This document shows, piece after piece, positions 41,047-48,382 of a stretch of 64,000 bases of DNA. This DNA comes from Mucilaginibacter sp. SMC90. GTDB taxonomy: Bacteria > Bacteroidota > Bacteroidia > Sphingobacteriales > Sphingobacteriaceae. Every line of letters begins with the position of its first letter. The first letter of the stretch is position 1. The notes beneath the pieces are model-generated. The model searched no databases. It had not been told where the DNA came from and saw only the letters and a list, made by a program, of their open reading frames with translations. Made by a program: the position numbers and the translations under genes. The stretch is taken from NCBI RefSeq assembly GCF_022811725.1, contig NZ_CP094527.1, positions 992,001 through 1,056,000 on the forward strand. The letters run 5' to 3'.

Positions 41047-41303
41047 GTAGGGGTATATATTCTTTCGGTGCCGAAAATGCACCTTGTTTTGAAGCAGCTC
41101 AAATAAAATCGACCATGAGAGACTTTGTGTCGACAAATTGCCCGGATGTGTGCTAAGGGGGATTGCAGGGTAGCAGGTTATTTTGCTGAAAAAGGAGGGG
41201 CAAGTGCGATTCCCCTCTTGAGAGGGGCGGAGGGGTGTGTCCAGGCATTGATAAGGTCTGTAGCAGAAACACACCCCTGCTACCACTCGTTCCTTCGTGC
41301 CCC
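41047..41303. repeat. TonB receptor leader and C-rich dispersed repeat
   Basis: Positions 41197-41313 hold a member of the C/G-rich repeat family (GATTCCCCTCTTGAGAGGGG, ACACACCCCTGCTACCACTC, CCCCTCTCAAGAG). Its right arm is broken by the element at 41314-41508. The receptor promoter should lie between 41047 and about 41190; no consensus match is evident. Confidence 0.6.
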
Positions 41304-41313
41304 CTCTCAAGAG

Positions 41314-41508
41314 CAGGGCTGTTGCATATTAATTCGATGAGCTTTAAAAATCGCACGGTCGAGCGTCTACGCTCGAGTGTTGGCTTTTTTTTGAGCGTCC
41401 ACGCTCGCGTAACAACATCAAAAAGGTAAGCGTGGACGCTTACCTGAGCAATAATTCAAGCGAAAGACGCTTGAACTTGCAACTATACATTAGAATGCAA
41501 CAGCCCTG
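41314..41508. mobile_element. 195-bp MITE-like element with 10-bp target duplication
   Basis: Terminal inverted repeats CAGGGCTGTTGCAT (41314-41327) and its inverse (41495-41508) are perfect over 14 bp. Immediately outside are identical 10-bp direct repeats CTCTCAAGAG (41304-41313 and 41509-41518). Removing the element restores a continuous C-rich palindrome (CCCCTCTCAAGAGGGGATTG). The inside holds three small palindromes (GAGCGTCTACGCTCGAG, GAGCGTCCACGCTCG, AAGCGTGGACGCTT) and no gene. This is the form of a non-autonomous insertion-sequence derivative moved by a transposase in trans. Confidence 0.8.
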
Positions 41509-41531
41509 CTCTCAAGAGGGGATTGAAAAGC

Positions 41532-41622
41532 ATGTCATACGAAGAAGAACGACGAGGCTACCGCACCGAAACAAAGGCCGCCCTGTATAGTATGCGATTG
41601 CCACGCCGCGCTCAATGACATG
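41532..41622. repeat. Degenerate GTCATTGCGAG element
   Basis: The ends ATGTCATACGAAG and CTCAATGACAT, and the internal GCCGCCCTGTATAG and GATTGCCACGCC, show a decayed member of the long-variant family. It is 19 bp from the end of the response-regulator gene. Confidence 0.65.
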
Positions 41623-41640
41623 GTTTTTGTAAGTTAAAAC

Positions 41641-42345
41641 TTACACTTTCCCGATCATCCTGTTGATCACATCACGATAGCCATCGCTTAACGGTATTTC
41701 GGTGTTGATCAATTTGATACGTGCGCGGCGCATTTGCGATACATGGTCAAGATTTACCAGGTATGATTTATGTACCCTGAAAAATTGATCTGGTGGTAAT
41801 TGTAGCTCAATGGCTTTAAGACTGATACGGGACAATACCGGTTTTTGCTGATTAATGAGGTGTACTTTGATATAATCCTTAAGGCCTTCGATGTATTCGA
41901 CCTGGTCAAAGCTGATTTTGATAAGGTTATAGTCAGCATGTAAAAATAAATAGTTTTTGGTTGTAGGCTGCGGCACGTAACTGCGGCGAAGCTCATACAG
42001 GTCAAGTGCTTTGTGGCAGGCCTTCAAAAAGCGGTCTAAGGGTACGGGTTTAACCAGGTAGTCAACCACATCAAGTTCAAAGCCTTCAACCGCAAATTTT
42101 TCATAAGCGGTTACAAAAATTACCATGGGCCTTTGGGTAAGACTTCTGACTAACTGCAGGCCGTTGATGCCAGGCATATATATATCGCTGAAAATAAGAT
42201 CGATCTGTTCTTTTTGCATGGCTATGATAGCTTCGCCCGCATTACGGCACCGCGCTACCACCTGTATGGTATTTACGTGTTTCAGGTTATCTTCAAGCAG
42301 ATCAAGCGCCAGCGGCTCATCGTCAATTATTAAACATCGCATCAT
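41641..42345 (-). CDS. LytTR-family response regulator
   Basis: The 234-residue regulator has a receiver domain with the acidic pair Asp8-Asp9, phospho-acceptor Asp54 (IFSDIYMPGING), Thr79 and Lys99 (DYLVKPVPLD). A LytTR DNA-binding domain follows (about residues 130-234, NYLFLHADYNLIKISFDQVE, FRVHKSYLVNLDHVSQMRRA). It binds direct repeats near promoters when phosphorylated. Its start overlaps the end of the sensor kinase gene by 4 bp, so they form a two-gene operon. The target is unknown; the TonB receptor operon immediately downstream on the same strand is a reasonable candidate. Confidence 0.93.
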   Translation of the reverse strand: MMRCLIIDDEPLALDLLEDNLKHVNTIQVVARCRNAGEAIIAMQKEQIDLIFSDIYMPGINGLQLVRSLTQRPMVIFVTAYEKFAVEGFELDVVDYLVKPVPLDRFLKACHKALDLYELRRSYVPQPTTKNYLFLHADYNLIKISFDQVEYIEGLKDYIKVHLINQQKPVLSRISLKAIELQLPPDQFFRVHKSYLVNLDHVSQMRRARIKLINTEIPLSDGYRDVINRMIGKV

Positions 42346-43376
42346 TTAAGTTCCAATTGCAGCATAACTATATAAGCCTGCTCGTTTTTATTGATATATA
42401 GGTTGTGTTTGCCCGGGTATAGCAGTTCGAGCCGGCGTTTAACATTGGCAAGGCCAATGCCCGAAGCATTATCCTTGTTGTCTTCGGCCGGGTTGTAAAC
42501 ATTTTGTACGCTAAAACGCAGGTTCTTTTCATCAGTGAAAAGTGTGATGGCTATAGCTGGTGCCTCAATGTCTCCCGTACCGTGTTTAAATGCATTTTCA
42601 ACAAAGGGGATCAACAACATGGGCTCGATAGTTTTTTCGGGAGATTTAATATCGGAGCTGAAACTAACTTTCACCTGGTCGCGAAAACGAAGTTGCTGTA
42701 ATTCAATATAACTGCGGAGATAATCTTCCTTTTGGCACAATGTAACCTTTTCTGCATCGGTTACATAAAGCATATATCGCAGCAATTTAGAAAGCTGGAT
42801 GAGTGTAGGTTCAACTGCCGACGGGTTTAAACGCGAAAGCGCAACGGCGCTGTTGATCACATTGAAAATAAAATGCGGACTGATCTGCGAGCGTAAAAAA
42901 GCCAGTTCGGATATCAATGAAGCATTATCAATATCCTTTTTTTTGTTAATGGCCTTAAACTGGTCGGCCAGGTAATGATATGCAAAACTCCCGGCGGTGA
43001 TAGATAACAAAGGAAATATCACCAGGAATGGTCCCTGCGGCCGGTGATGCTGCCCCATCCACGGAAAATGCGGAACAGGAAAATAGTGCCGCACTGCCAT
43101 TAACACAATATTGAATACCACAAAGGAGCCCAGCAACGAAATAAAATAAAGCCAGATATTGGTTTTTAATAAACGTGGGATAAGTAAAAAAGCGTTAAGA
43201 TAAAACTCGGCTGCCAACACCAGGTTAAAACTGATGATGTGCCCCAGCGAAAAAGCGGGTTGTGGGAAGCCGCGCATATCCGGCCTGGAAATTACGGGCG
43301 TAAAAATGATTAGTGCCCAAAATAACAGATGGATACAGATTTCGATAATCAGCGCCGGTTTTATCCGTTTAAACAT
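42342..43376 (-). CDS. LytS-type sensor histidine kinase
   Basis: The 344-residue kinase has four predicted membrane spans in the first 140 residues, with no extracellular sensor domain. A His_kinase domain follows, with phospho-acceptor His168 in FLRSQISPHFIFNVINS. A HATPase with N box LIPFVENAFKHGTGD and G box ASGIGLANVKRRLELLYPG completes it. The usual motif is QINPHFLFN; here it reads QISPHFIFN, still compatible with activity. It should phosphorylate the LytTR regulator encoded by the overlapping downstream gene. The ligand, if any, would be sensed within the membrane. Confidence 0.92.
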   Translation of the reverse strand: MFKRIKPALIIEICIHLLFWALIIFTPVISRPDMRGFPQPAFSLGHIISFNLVLAAEFYLNAFLLIPRLLKTNIWLYFISLLGSFVVFNIVLMAVRHYFPVPHFPWMGQHHRPQGPFLVIFPLLSITAGSFAYHYLADQFKAINKKKDIDNASLISELAFLRSQISPHFIFNVINSAVALSRLNPSAVEPTLIQLSKLLRYMLYVTDAEKVTLCQKEDYLRSYIELQQLRFRDQVKVSFSSDIKSPEKTIEPMLLIPFVENAFKHGTGDIEAPAIAITLFTDEKNLRFSVQNVYNPAEDNKDNASGIGLANVKRRLELLYPGKHNLYINKNEQAYIVMLQLELK

Positions 43377-43578
43377 ATCATGCTAATGTAGCCTCATTTT
43401 AAACCCATACTTAATGTAATAGACGAGGGGGCAAAATGTGCCGACGAAAGTACTGTATCTGTTGCGTGGAAACCTAATTTCAGACACTGTTGCAGGCATA
43501 TTTAACATCTATTAACATTTGATGCCAGTTGATTGAAAACAAGCGATTTCGCTATACAAAGCCGGTGATATTTTCCGT

Positions 43579-43586
43579 TAAATTTG
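43579..43586 (+). promoter_or_regulatory. Probable -7 box of the VOC-family gene
   Basis: TAAATTTG matches TAnnTTTG, 18 bp before the ATG at 43605. No convincing TTTG at -33. Confidence 0.45.
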
Positions 43587-43604
43587 TTTAACAATTAATT
43601 ACCT

Positions 43605-43973
43605 ATGTCAATAATAAAACCAATCCTCCGAATTTTTGATTACGATAAGGCCATAGAGTTTTACATTACCTGGCTCGGCTTTAAAACCGATTGGGAACAT
43701 ATGCCCGAAGGTGTGCCGGTATATATACAGATTTCGTTGCGTGACGTGGTGCTTTACCTCTCTGAACATCACGGCGACGCCAGCCCCGGCAGCCATGTTG
43801 CAATTGACGATTTTACGGAGCTAAGGGATTACCACGCTCATTTAATAGCCAAAAAATATAAATACAACCGCCCGGGTTTGGAAGTACCCGAATGGAATGA
43901 TAAAGCTATTACCATGACTGTTCATGATCCTTTTGGCAACAGGCTAACATTTGGTGAAGAATTGAAAGGGTAA
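43605..43973 (+). CDS. VOC (glyoxalase/bleomycin-resistance fold) family protein
   Basis: The 122-residue protein has one VOC domain of paired beta-alpha-beta-beta-beta units: ILRIFDYDKAIEFYITWLGF, then VYIQISLRDVVLYLSEHHGD, and the closing ITMTVHDPFGNRLTFGEE. Similar small cytosolic VOC proteins are annotated glyoxalase superfamily or bleomycin-resistance-like, and many have no proven substrate. His and Glu residues that could bind a metal are present (SEHHGD, FGEE), but the site cannot be assigned with confidence. Its last 25 codons, with the stop, are duplicated at 45321-45395, beyond the RAYT gene. Confidence 0.85.
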   Translation: MSIIKPILRIFDYDKAIEFYITWLGFKTDWEHMPEGVPVYIQISLRDVVLYLSEHHGDASPGSHVAIDDFTELRDYHAHLIAKKYKYNRPGLEVPEWNDKAITMTVHDPFGNRLTFGEELKG

Positions 43974-43976
43974 ACT

Positions 43977-44219
43977 GTCATCTGCCCGCATTCCATCCAC
44001 GGTTTTTAGCCCAAGTGTTGTGTGGTTGGCCGGAGGGACGCTCACTTGTGCTTTTTTATACTTTTATAATTGTACTTAACTATGTCCTCAGCTCTGGCGC
44101 ACAAACTCGTTTTTTAGCGCAAGTGTTGTGTGGCTGGCTGGAGGGACGCTCACTTGTGCTTTTTTTCCAAAGGCACAAGTCATCCACCCTCATGCCAACC
44201 ACACAAGACTTGCGCCAGA
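43977..44219. repeat. RAYT-associated REP sequences, upstream group
   Basis: A decayed REP right arm (43977-44000) is followed by left arm L1 (44009-44052), a relic of the RAYT leader (44044-44094), left arm L2 (44117-44160) and right arm R2 (44172-44216). Left arms read GCGCAAGTGTTGTGTGGC...GGGACGCTCACTTGTGCT. Right arms read GGCACAAGTCATCC...CACACAAGACTTGCGCC. L2 and R2 are inverse copies, making a REPIN of about 100 bp. Confidence 0.8.
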
Positions 44220-44220
44220 A

Positions 44221-44281
44221 AACTGACCTTTAGAACAAGACGCTTTATTAATTATAAAACGTCCATGACACGCCAAACTTC
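44221..44281 (-). pseudogene. Duplicated 3' end of the porin gene
   Basis: These 61 bp are identical to 45441-45501. They contain the last 34 bp of the porin coding sequence (stop codon at 44248-44250) and 27 bp of its downstream sequence. It is a fragment without a start and is not expressed as a gene. Confidence 0.85.
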
Positions 44282-44290
44282 TTTTTTTAA

Positions 44291-44394
44291 CGCAAGTGTT
44301 GTGTGGCTGGCTGGAGGGACGCTCACTTGTGCTTTGGACAAGTCCCAGAGCCATAAGTCACCTCCCCACATTCCTGCCGCACAAGACTTTCGCC
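44291..44394. repeat. REPIN just upstream of the RAYT gene
   Basis: Left arm L3 (44291-44333) and right arm R3 (44350-44394, more diverged: CCATAAGTCACC...CGCACAAGACTTTCGCC) form an inverted pair. It directly precedes the RAYT leader at 44404-44452. Confidence 0.8.
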
Positions 44395-44452
44395 AATCTA
44401 AGAACTTGTGCTTTTTTATACTTTTATAATTGTATTTAACTATTTTCAGTGC

Positions 44453-45010
44453 GTGAGTACTAAATATAAATTCGCTAATCCAGAGGGGATCTACTTCGTA
44501 ACTTTTTCTGTGGTTCATTGGGTGGATGTTTTTACAAGAAACATATATCGCGATATCTTGCTTGATAGTTTTCGTTATTGTATGAAGGAAAAGGGTTTAA
44601 TTATTTATGGATTTGTTATTATGAGCAATCATGTTCATTTGCTCATAGGCAAAAATGGTGATCAAAGTCTATCAGCTATTATGCGGGATATGAAAAAGTT
44701 TTCGTCTGTTAAAATTATCAGGGAGATCATAGAAAATCCGATAGAAAGTCGAAGGCACTGGATGCTTAAACTCTTTTCCGATACAGGAAAAGCAAATTCA
44801 AACAATACACATTATCAGTTATGGCAGCAAGAAAATCATCCGATAGAAATTGAACCCAACTCAAATATGTTTGATCAAAAATTGGGTTATATTCATCAAA
44901 ATCCCGTTAAAGCAGGATGGATTAACGAGGCTTCTGCATATGTTTACAGTAGTGCTTCTAATTACGAAGAAAAAGGTGGCATTTTGAGAGAAGTTGAAGT
45001 AGTATATTAA
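44453..45010 (+). CDS. REP-associated tyrosine transposase (RAYT, Y1/IS200-like)
   Basis: I choose the GTG at 44453 because it gives the family's usual opening (MSTKYKFANPEGIYFVTFSV) and 185 residues; an ATG 15 codons earlier would code the leader repeat. The HUH metal site is His60-Val-His62 in MSNHVHLL. The single catalytic Tyr146 is in GYIHQNPVKAGW. Both are diagnostic of Y1 transposases of the RAYT branch, which nick and join single-stranded DNA at REP hairpins and are usually domesticated. All motifs are intact, so it could be active. It is flanked on both sides by inverted REP sequences and by duplicated ends of the neighbouring genes. A -7-like TATAATTG lies at 44425-44432. Confidence 0.93.
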   Translation: MSTKYKFANPEGIYFVTFSVVHWVDVFTRNIYRDILLDSFRYCMKEKGLIIYGFVIMSNHVHLLIGKNGDQSLSAIMRDMKKFSSVKIIREIIENPIESRRHWMLKLFSDTGKANSNNTHYQLWQQENHPIEIEPNSNMFDQKLGYIHQNPVKAGWINEASAYVYSSASNYEEKGGILREVEVVY

Positions 45011-45024
45011 AGTTAGTTCCAGAA

Positions 45025-45312
45025 GGCACAAGTCATCCGCCCTAATGCCAACCACACAAGACTTGCGCCAAAAAAGGGTAGTTCCAGAGGCACAAGTCAT
45101 CCGCACTCATGACAGCCACACAAGACTTGCGCCAAAAAAGGGGGACGCTCACTTGTGCTTTTTTTTCCAGAAGGCCAAAGTCATCCACCCTCATGCCAAC
45201 CACACAAGACTTGCGCCAGAAAACTGCCAACCACACAAGACTTGCGCCAAAAAAGGGTAGTTCCAGAGGCACAAGTCATCCGCCCTCATGACAGCCACAC
45301 AAGACTTGCGCC
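45025..45312. repeat. RAYT-associated REP sequences, downstream array
   Basis: Right-arm copies are at 45025-45069, 45089-45133, 45173-45217, 45226-45248 (partial) and 45268-45312, all in one orientation. One half left arm lies at 45142-45159. Most are followed by AAAAAAGGG. Spacing is irregular and units are individually palindrome halves, so this is a REP cluster rather than a CRISPR array. Confidence 0.85.
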
Positions 45313-45320
45313 AAAAAAGG

Positions 45321-45395
45321 GATAAAGCTATTACCATGACTGTTCATGATCCTTTTGGCAACAGGCTAACATTTGGTGAGGAATTGAAAGGGTAA
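45321..45395 (+). pseudogene. Duplicated 3' end of the VOC-family gene
   Basis: Matches 43899-43973 with one mismatch. The match continues to 45404 (84 bp in all). It contains the last 25 codons and the stop codon of the VOC gene, without a start. One more REP right arm (45399-45436) follows, and then the true 3' end of the porin gene. Confidence 0.85.
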
Positions 45396-45398
45396 ACT

Positions 45399-45436
45399 GT
45401 CATCCACCCTCATGCCAACCACACAACACTTGCGCC
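45399..45436. repeat. REP right arm between VOC fragment and porin gene
   Basis: A right-arm REP lacking its first bases, with CACACAACACTTGCGCC at the end. It probably represents the ancestral single REP of the VOC-porin junction. Confidence 0.7.
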
Positions 45437-45467
45437 ATAAAACTGACCTTTAGAACAAGACGCTTTA

Positions 45468-47567
45468 TTAATTATAAAACGTCCATGACACGCCAAACTT
45501 CAGGATAGCGTCCTGTTGAGGGTAGCGGTTAACTGTGTAGTAGCCTTTGCTAAAAGCCCGCTGGTTGATGTAGTCATAAGCAACAAACAGGTTGGTGCGT
45601 TGCAGCGTTGCCTTAAAGAACACGCCAAATATCGGATATGATGAAAACGTTACATTGGCACCGTTATAAAACTGGCCCAACCCCGGTGCATATGACGGTG
45701 CAACGTATTCTGTATTATACCTTGCGTTTACACCCATACTGGCATGCAGTACGTTAAGTAATGTTCTGTTAACGTAAAGATTACTATAGGCATACACCTC
45801 GGGCGTGCGAAGCGTATTCTGATAATCGGTTTTTTGATATACCACGTAGTTATCAAAATGCAGGCTATGGTAAGTGAAGTTTTTACCCAGGCTTATTTTT
45901 AACAGGTTGATTGAATTGTTAAGCTGAGCCGGGCGGGCATCAGTACCGCCATCCTGAGCTGTAAAATAAAGGTAATTACTAATCAAAAAGTATTCGGCCT
46001 TTAAGTCAAATTGCAGGGCATTGTTAATATAGTTGAACGATGCGCTGGTAGTTTTTTGATTACTGAAATCGTTATGAAAAATATAATGATTGGAAATCCA
46101 GTTGTTATACACCAATGGCGGCGAGCTGTTTTGAGAATAAGCCTCTAAAACGATCTTACCGGTTTTTTTACCGCCGGCCAGTGTAAGTTTGGCATCATAC
46201 AGATAGTTGCCGAAATCACGTCCCTGGGCAATCTGCCTGAAATCGGCATCGAGGGCAATACGGTCGCTGAAACGGTAGCCCAACTTGGCTTTTAATGTAA
46301 TATCCTGGAAGGTGTTATGTTGTACCTTGTCCTGGTGTATATATTTTGCGCCATATTGGTTCAACGTGGTATCGCTTACATACTGGTTGTACGAGTAAAA
46401 ATCATGTACGAGCCCCAGGTCAAGCTTCAACTCGTTTTTAACGAACTTTACCGATTTACTTCGGAGATAAAAACTGTACGAAAACTCATTTTGAATATGC
46501 GTGACGACCGTTGAATCGCGAGATCGGTTATTACTGTAATAATAATCGGGGAACACATTATAGGTGTCAACACCGCTTTGCTTGTACAGGTACCTGCTGT
46601 TTGATATATGCAGGGTATGTGATACGCGCTGGGTAGGCAGGATCTTTGAATTATCTTTTCCTTTATTCAAACTATCTATCCGGCCTAAATAATAAAATTG
46701 CTTAATGTAAAGGCCTTTATCGTTCCAATTTTCATAGCTGTAGGGCAGGCGTACAGCAGCCCTGTCTTTTGAAAAGGCATTGTTTACATTGGTACTGGTA
46801 AATACCGAATCATTGAGAATACTGCCGGTTTCGGGCGCTTTAAGGTTATTGAACAACAAGTTGGCCAGCAGGTTATATCGTTTGCTTTTTGATTCGTACC
46901 AGGTAAAAATGGAGGCGTTCAAATCGCTCACGTTTTGCCCCAGCACGTTATTATAGTTGTAAAATCCCCTTGACCCGTTGAAATTTAAGTTAAAGCCAAT
47001 ATTCCAGTTGGGCTTTATATTTTGCGTATGGATGATATTAAACAACTGTATGGCCGACCCACCGAACGCATTGTACAAAGTAAGTTTGGTATAAGGCACC
47101 CGCGTGTTATAGTAGTTAATATCCTGGGGCTTTAATGCATAAATATCAAGCGAATGCAAACCCAGATCAAAACCTATCGTTTGGCTGGGTTCAAAAAGCA
47201 ATGGGCGTTGCGACAGGCCAATATTACCTAAATGAATGCGGGGGCTCCGCGGATCAATAAGCGGACTGTAGATTTCAAAATTAGTAATCCCGGTATCAAT
47301 AGGGAATAGCTGTGTACTGTCGTTCAGCAAACGCTCATTAGTAACGCGGATGAATTTAGAACTGAAAACCACCGAATCTTTTTTGTTTTCTTCTTTCCGC
47401 CGTAAACTGTCAAGCAGCTGGTCGTCGGTCATCTGTTTTTCCTGCCGGCGCGCGGTATCGCGGGTTGGCAGGTTTCGGGGATTGGTACGGGTTCCGTATT
47501 GCGCAAAAGCTGCCTGTACCGATAAGCACATCAGCAATAAAAAAATATATTTGAGCTTTTGGCGCAT
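45468..47567 (-). CDS. Putative outer-membrane porin (Porin_10-type)
   Basis: The 699-residue protein has a signal peptide (YIFLLLMCLSVQAAFAQ) and a polar linker rich in Arg/Asp/Lys (residues 25-65). A long series of amphipathic strands with aromatic ends follows, finishing KFGVSWTFYN, the typical C-terminal beta-barrel signature. Motifs such as PLLFEPSQTIGFDLGLHSLD and YNAFGGSAIQLFNIIHTQNI match the putative porin family of Bacteroidota (Porin_10). It should form a monomeric or trimeric pore; the solute is unknown. The start codon overlaps the stop of the purine nucleoside phosphorylase gene by 1 nt, so it is the third gene of a coupled operon. Confidence 0.88.
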   Translation of the reverse strand: MRQKLKYIFLLLMCLSVQAAFAQYGTRTNPRNLPTRDTARRQEKQMTDDQLLDSLRRKEENKKDSVVFSSKFIRVTNERLLNDSTQLFPIDTGITNFEIYSPLIDPRSPRIHLGNIGLSQRPLLFEPSQTIGFDLGLHSLDIYALKPQDINYYNTRVPYTKLTLYNAFGGSAIQLFNIIHTQNIKPNWNIGFNLNFNGSRGFYNYNNVLGQNVSDLNASIFTWYESKSKRYNLLANLLFNNLKAPETGSILNDSVFTSTNVNNAFSKDRAAVRLPYSYENWNDKGLYIKQFYYLGRIDSLNKGKDNSKILPTQRVSHTLHISNSRYLYKQSGVDTYNVFPDYYYSNNRSRDSTVVTHIQNEFSYSFYLRSKSVKFVKNELKLDLGLVHDFYSYNQYVSDTTLNQYGAKYIHQDKVQHNTFQDITLKAKLGYRFSDRIALDADFRQIAQGRDFGNYLYDAKLTLAGGKKTGKIVLEAYSQNSSPPLVYNNWISNHYIFHNDFSNQKTTSASFNYINNALQFDLKAEYFLISNYLYFTAQDGGTDARPAQLNNSINLLKISLGKNFTYHSLHFDNYVVYQKTDYQNTLRTPEVYAYSNLYVNRTLLNVLHASMGVNARYNTEYVAPSYAPGLGQFYNGANVTFSSYPIFGVFFKATLQRTNLFVAYDYINQRAFSKGYYTVNRYPQQDAILKFGVSWTFYN

Positions 47568-48382
47568 TAATTACCAGCTATCAGTTCTTTAAGTATCTGG
47601 GTCATTTTCGGTTCGGCTTCCTGCGCTATAGCAAGGATCTCTTCAAGCGTTATTGGCTTCAGTATTTCAGGGAAGCCCTCATCTGTTAATACCGAAATGG
47701 CAAACGTCGGGATGCCCATGTGATTGGCAACAATAACCTCGGGTACGGTGCTCATGCCAACGGCATCGCCGCCTATAATGCGCAGGTATTTGTATTCGGC
47801 GCGGGTTTCCAGGTTAGGGCCGGTTACCGCCACGTAAACACCTTTATGACAGGTTATATTATGTTTTTGAGCGATGGCCAGGCCTTTTTCGATCATATCA
47901 TGACGGTATGGTTCGCTCATATCCGGAAACCGTGGGCCAAGCTCTTCATAATTGCGGCCAACCAGCGGGTTTTGAGGCTGCAGGTTAATATGATCTTCAA
48001 TGATCATCAGGTCGCCCTTTTTAAAATCGGGGTTAAGAGAACCGCTGGCGTTTGATACATATAGCGTTTTAATGCCCAGGTATTTCATCACCCTAACCGG
48101 GAAGGTGATCTGCTGCATGTTATAGCCTTCATAGTAATGCAAACGGCCCTGCATGGCAACAACTTTAACGCCTGCAAGCGTACCAAAAATAAGTTTGCCC
48201 GAATGGAACTCAAGGGTGGAAATAGGAAAATCAGGAATGTTAGAGTACATCAGCTGTTTTTCAACTTCAATTTCTTTGACAAGGCCACCCAAACCGGTGC
48301 CTAAAATTATACCCACTTCGGGTTCAAAATCGCCAATACGGTTTTTGATATACCGGGCGGTGCCTTCAATATTGTCTAACAT
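47567..48382 (-). CDS. Purine-nucleoside phosphorylase (trimeric type)
   Basis: The 271-residue enzyme is of the trimeric PNP/MTAP class, cleaving purine nucleosides with phosphate to free base and ribose-1-phosphate in the cytosol. Visible signatures are VGIILGTGLGGL and the phosphate/ribose region VVAMQGRLHYYEGY. LYVSNASGSLNPDFKKGDLM follows, then the base-site segment VAVTGPNLETRAEYKYLR and GMSTVPEVIVANHMG. It would favour inosine and guanosine by family precedent. Its start overlaps lpxK by 17 bp and its stop overlaps the porin start by 1 nt. Porin and PNP in one operon would suit nucleoside uptake and salvage, though that is inference. Confidence 0.95.
   Translation of the reverse strand: MLDNIEGTARYIKNRIGDFEPEVGIILGTGLGGLVKEIEVEKQLMYSNIPDFPISTLEFHSGKLIFGTLAGVKVVAMQGRLHYYEGYNMQQITFPVRVMKYLGIKTLYVSNASGSLNPDFKKGDLMIIEDHINLQPQNPLVGRNYEELGPRFPDMSEPYRHDMIEKGLAIAQKHNITCHKGVYVAVTGPNLETRAEYKYLRIIGGDAVGMSTVPEVIVANHMGIPTFAISVLTDEGFPEILKPITLEEILAIAQEAEPKMTQILKELIAGN

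Noticed and set aside
41125..41429. Short frames on both strands upstream of the TonB receptor
   Set aside because: They run across the C-rich repeat and the MITE-like element, change character at the element boundaries and lack any signal or domain.
41304..41518. Reading the CAGGGCTGTTGCAT ends as a complete insertion sequence
   Set aside because: The interior is only 195 bp with small palindromes and no transposase frame, so only a non-autonomous element is supported.
44015..44429. Short + strand frames with repeated CGWPEGRSLVLFF and PTTQDLRQK peptides
   Set aside because: They are translations of the REP arms themselves; the same peptides appear wherever a REP arm occurs, in either strand, without start context.
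45025..45312. Direct repeats resembling a small CRISPR array
   Set aside because: Spacing is irregular (65, 84, 53, 42 bp between starts), units are arms of an inverted pair, inverse copies exist upstream, and there are no cas genes. It is a REP cluster.
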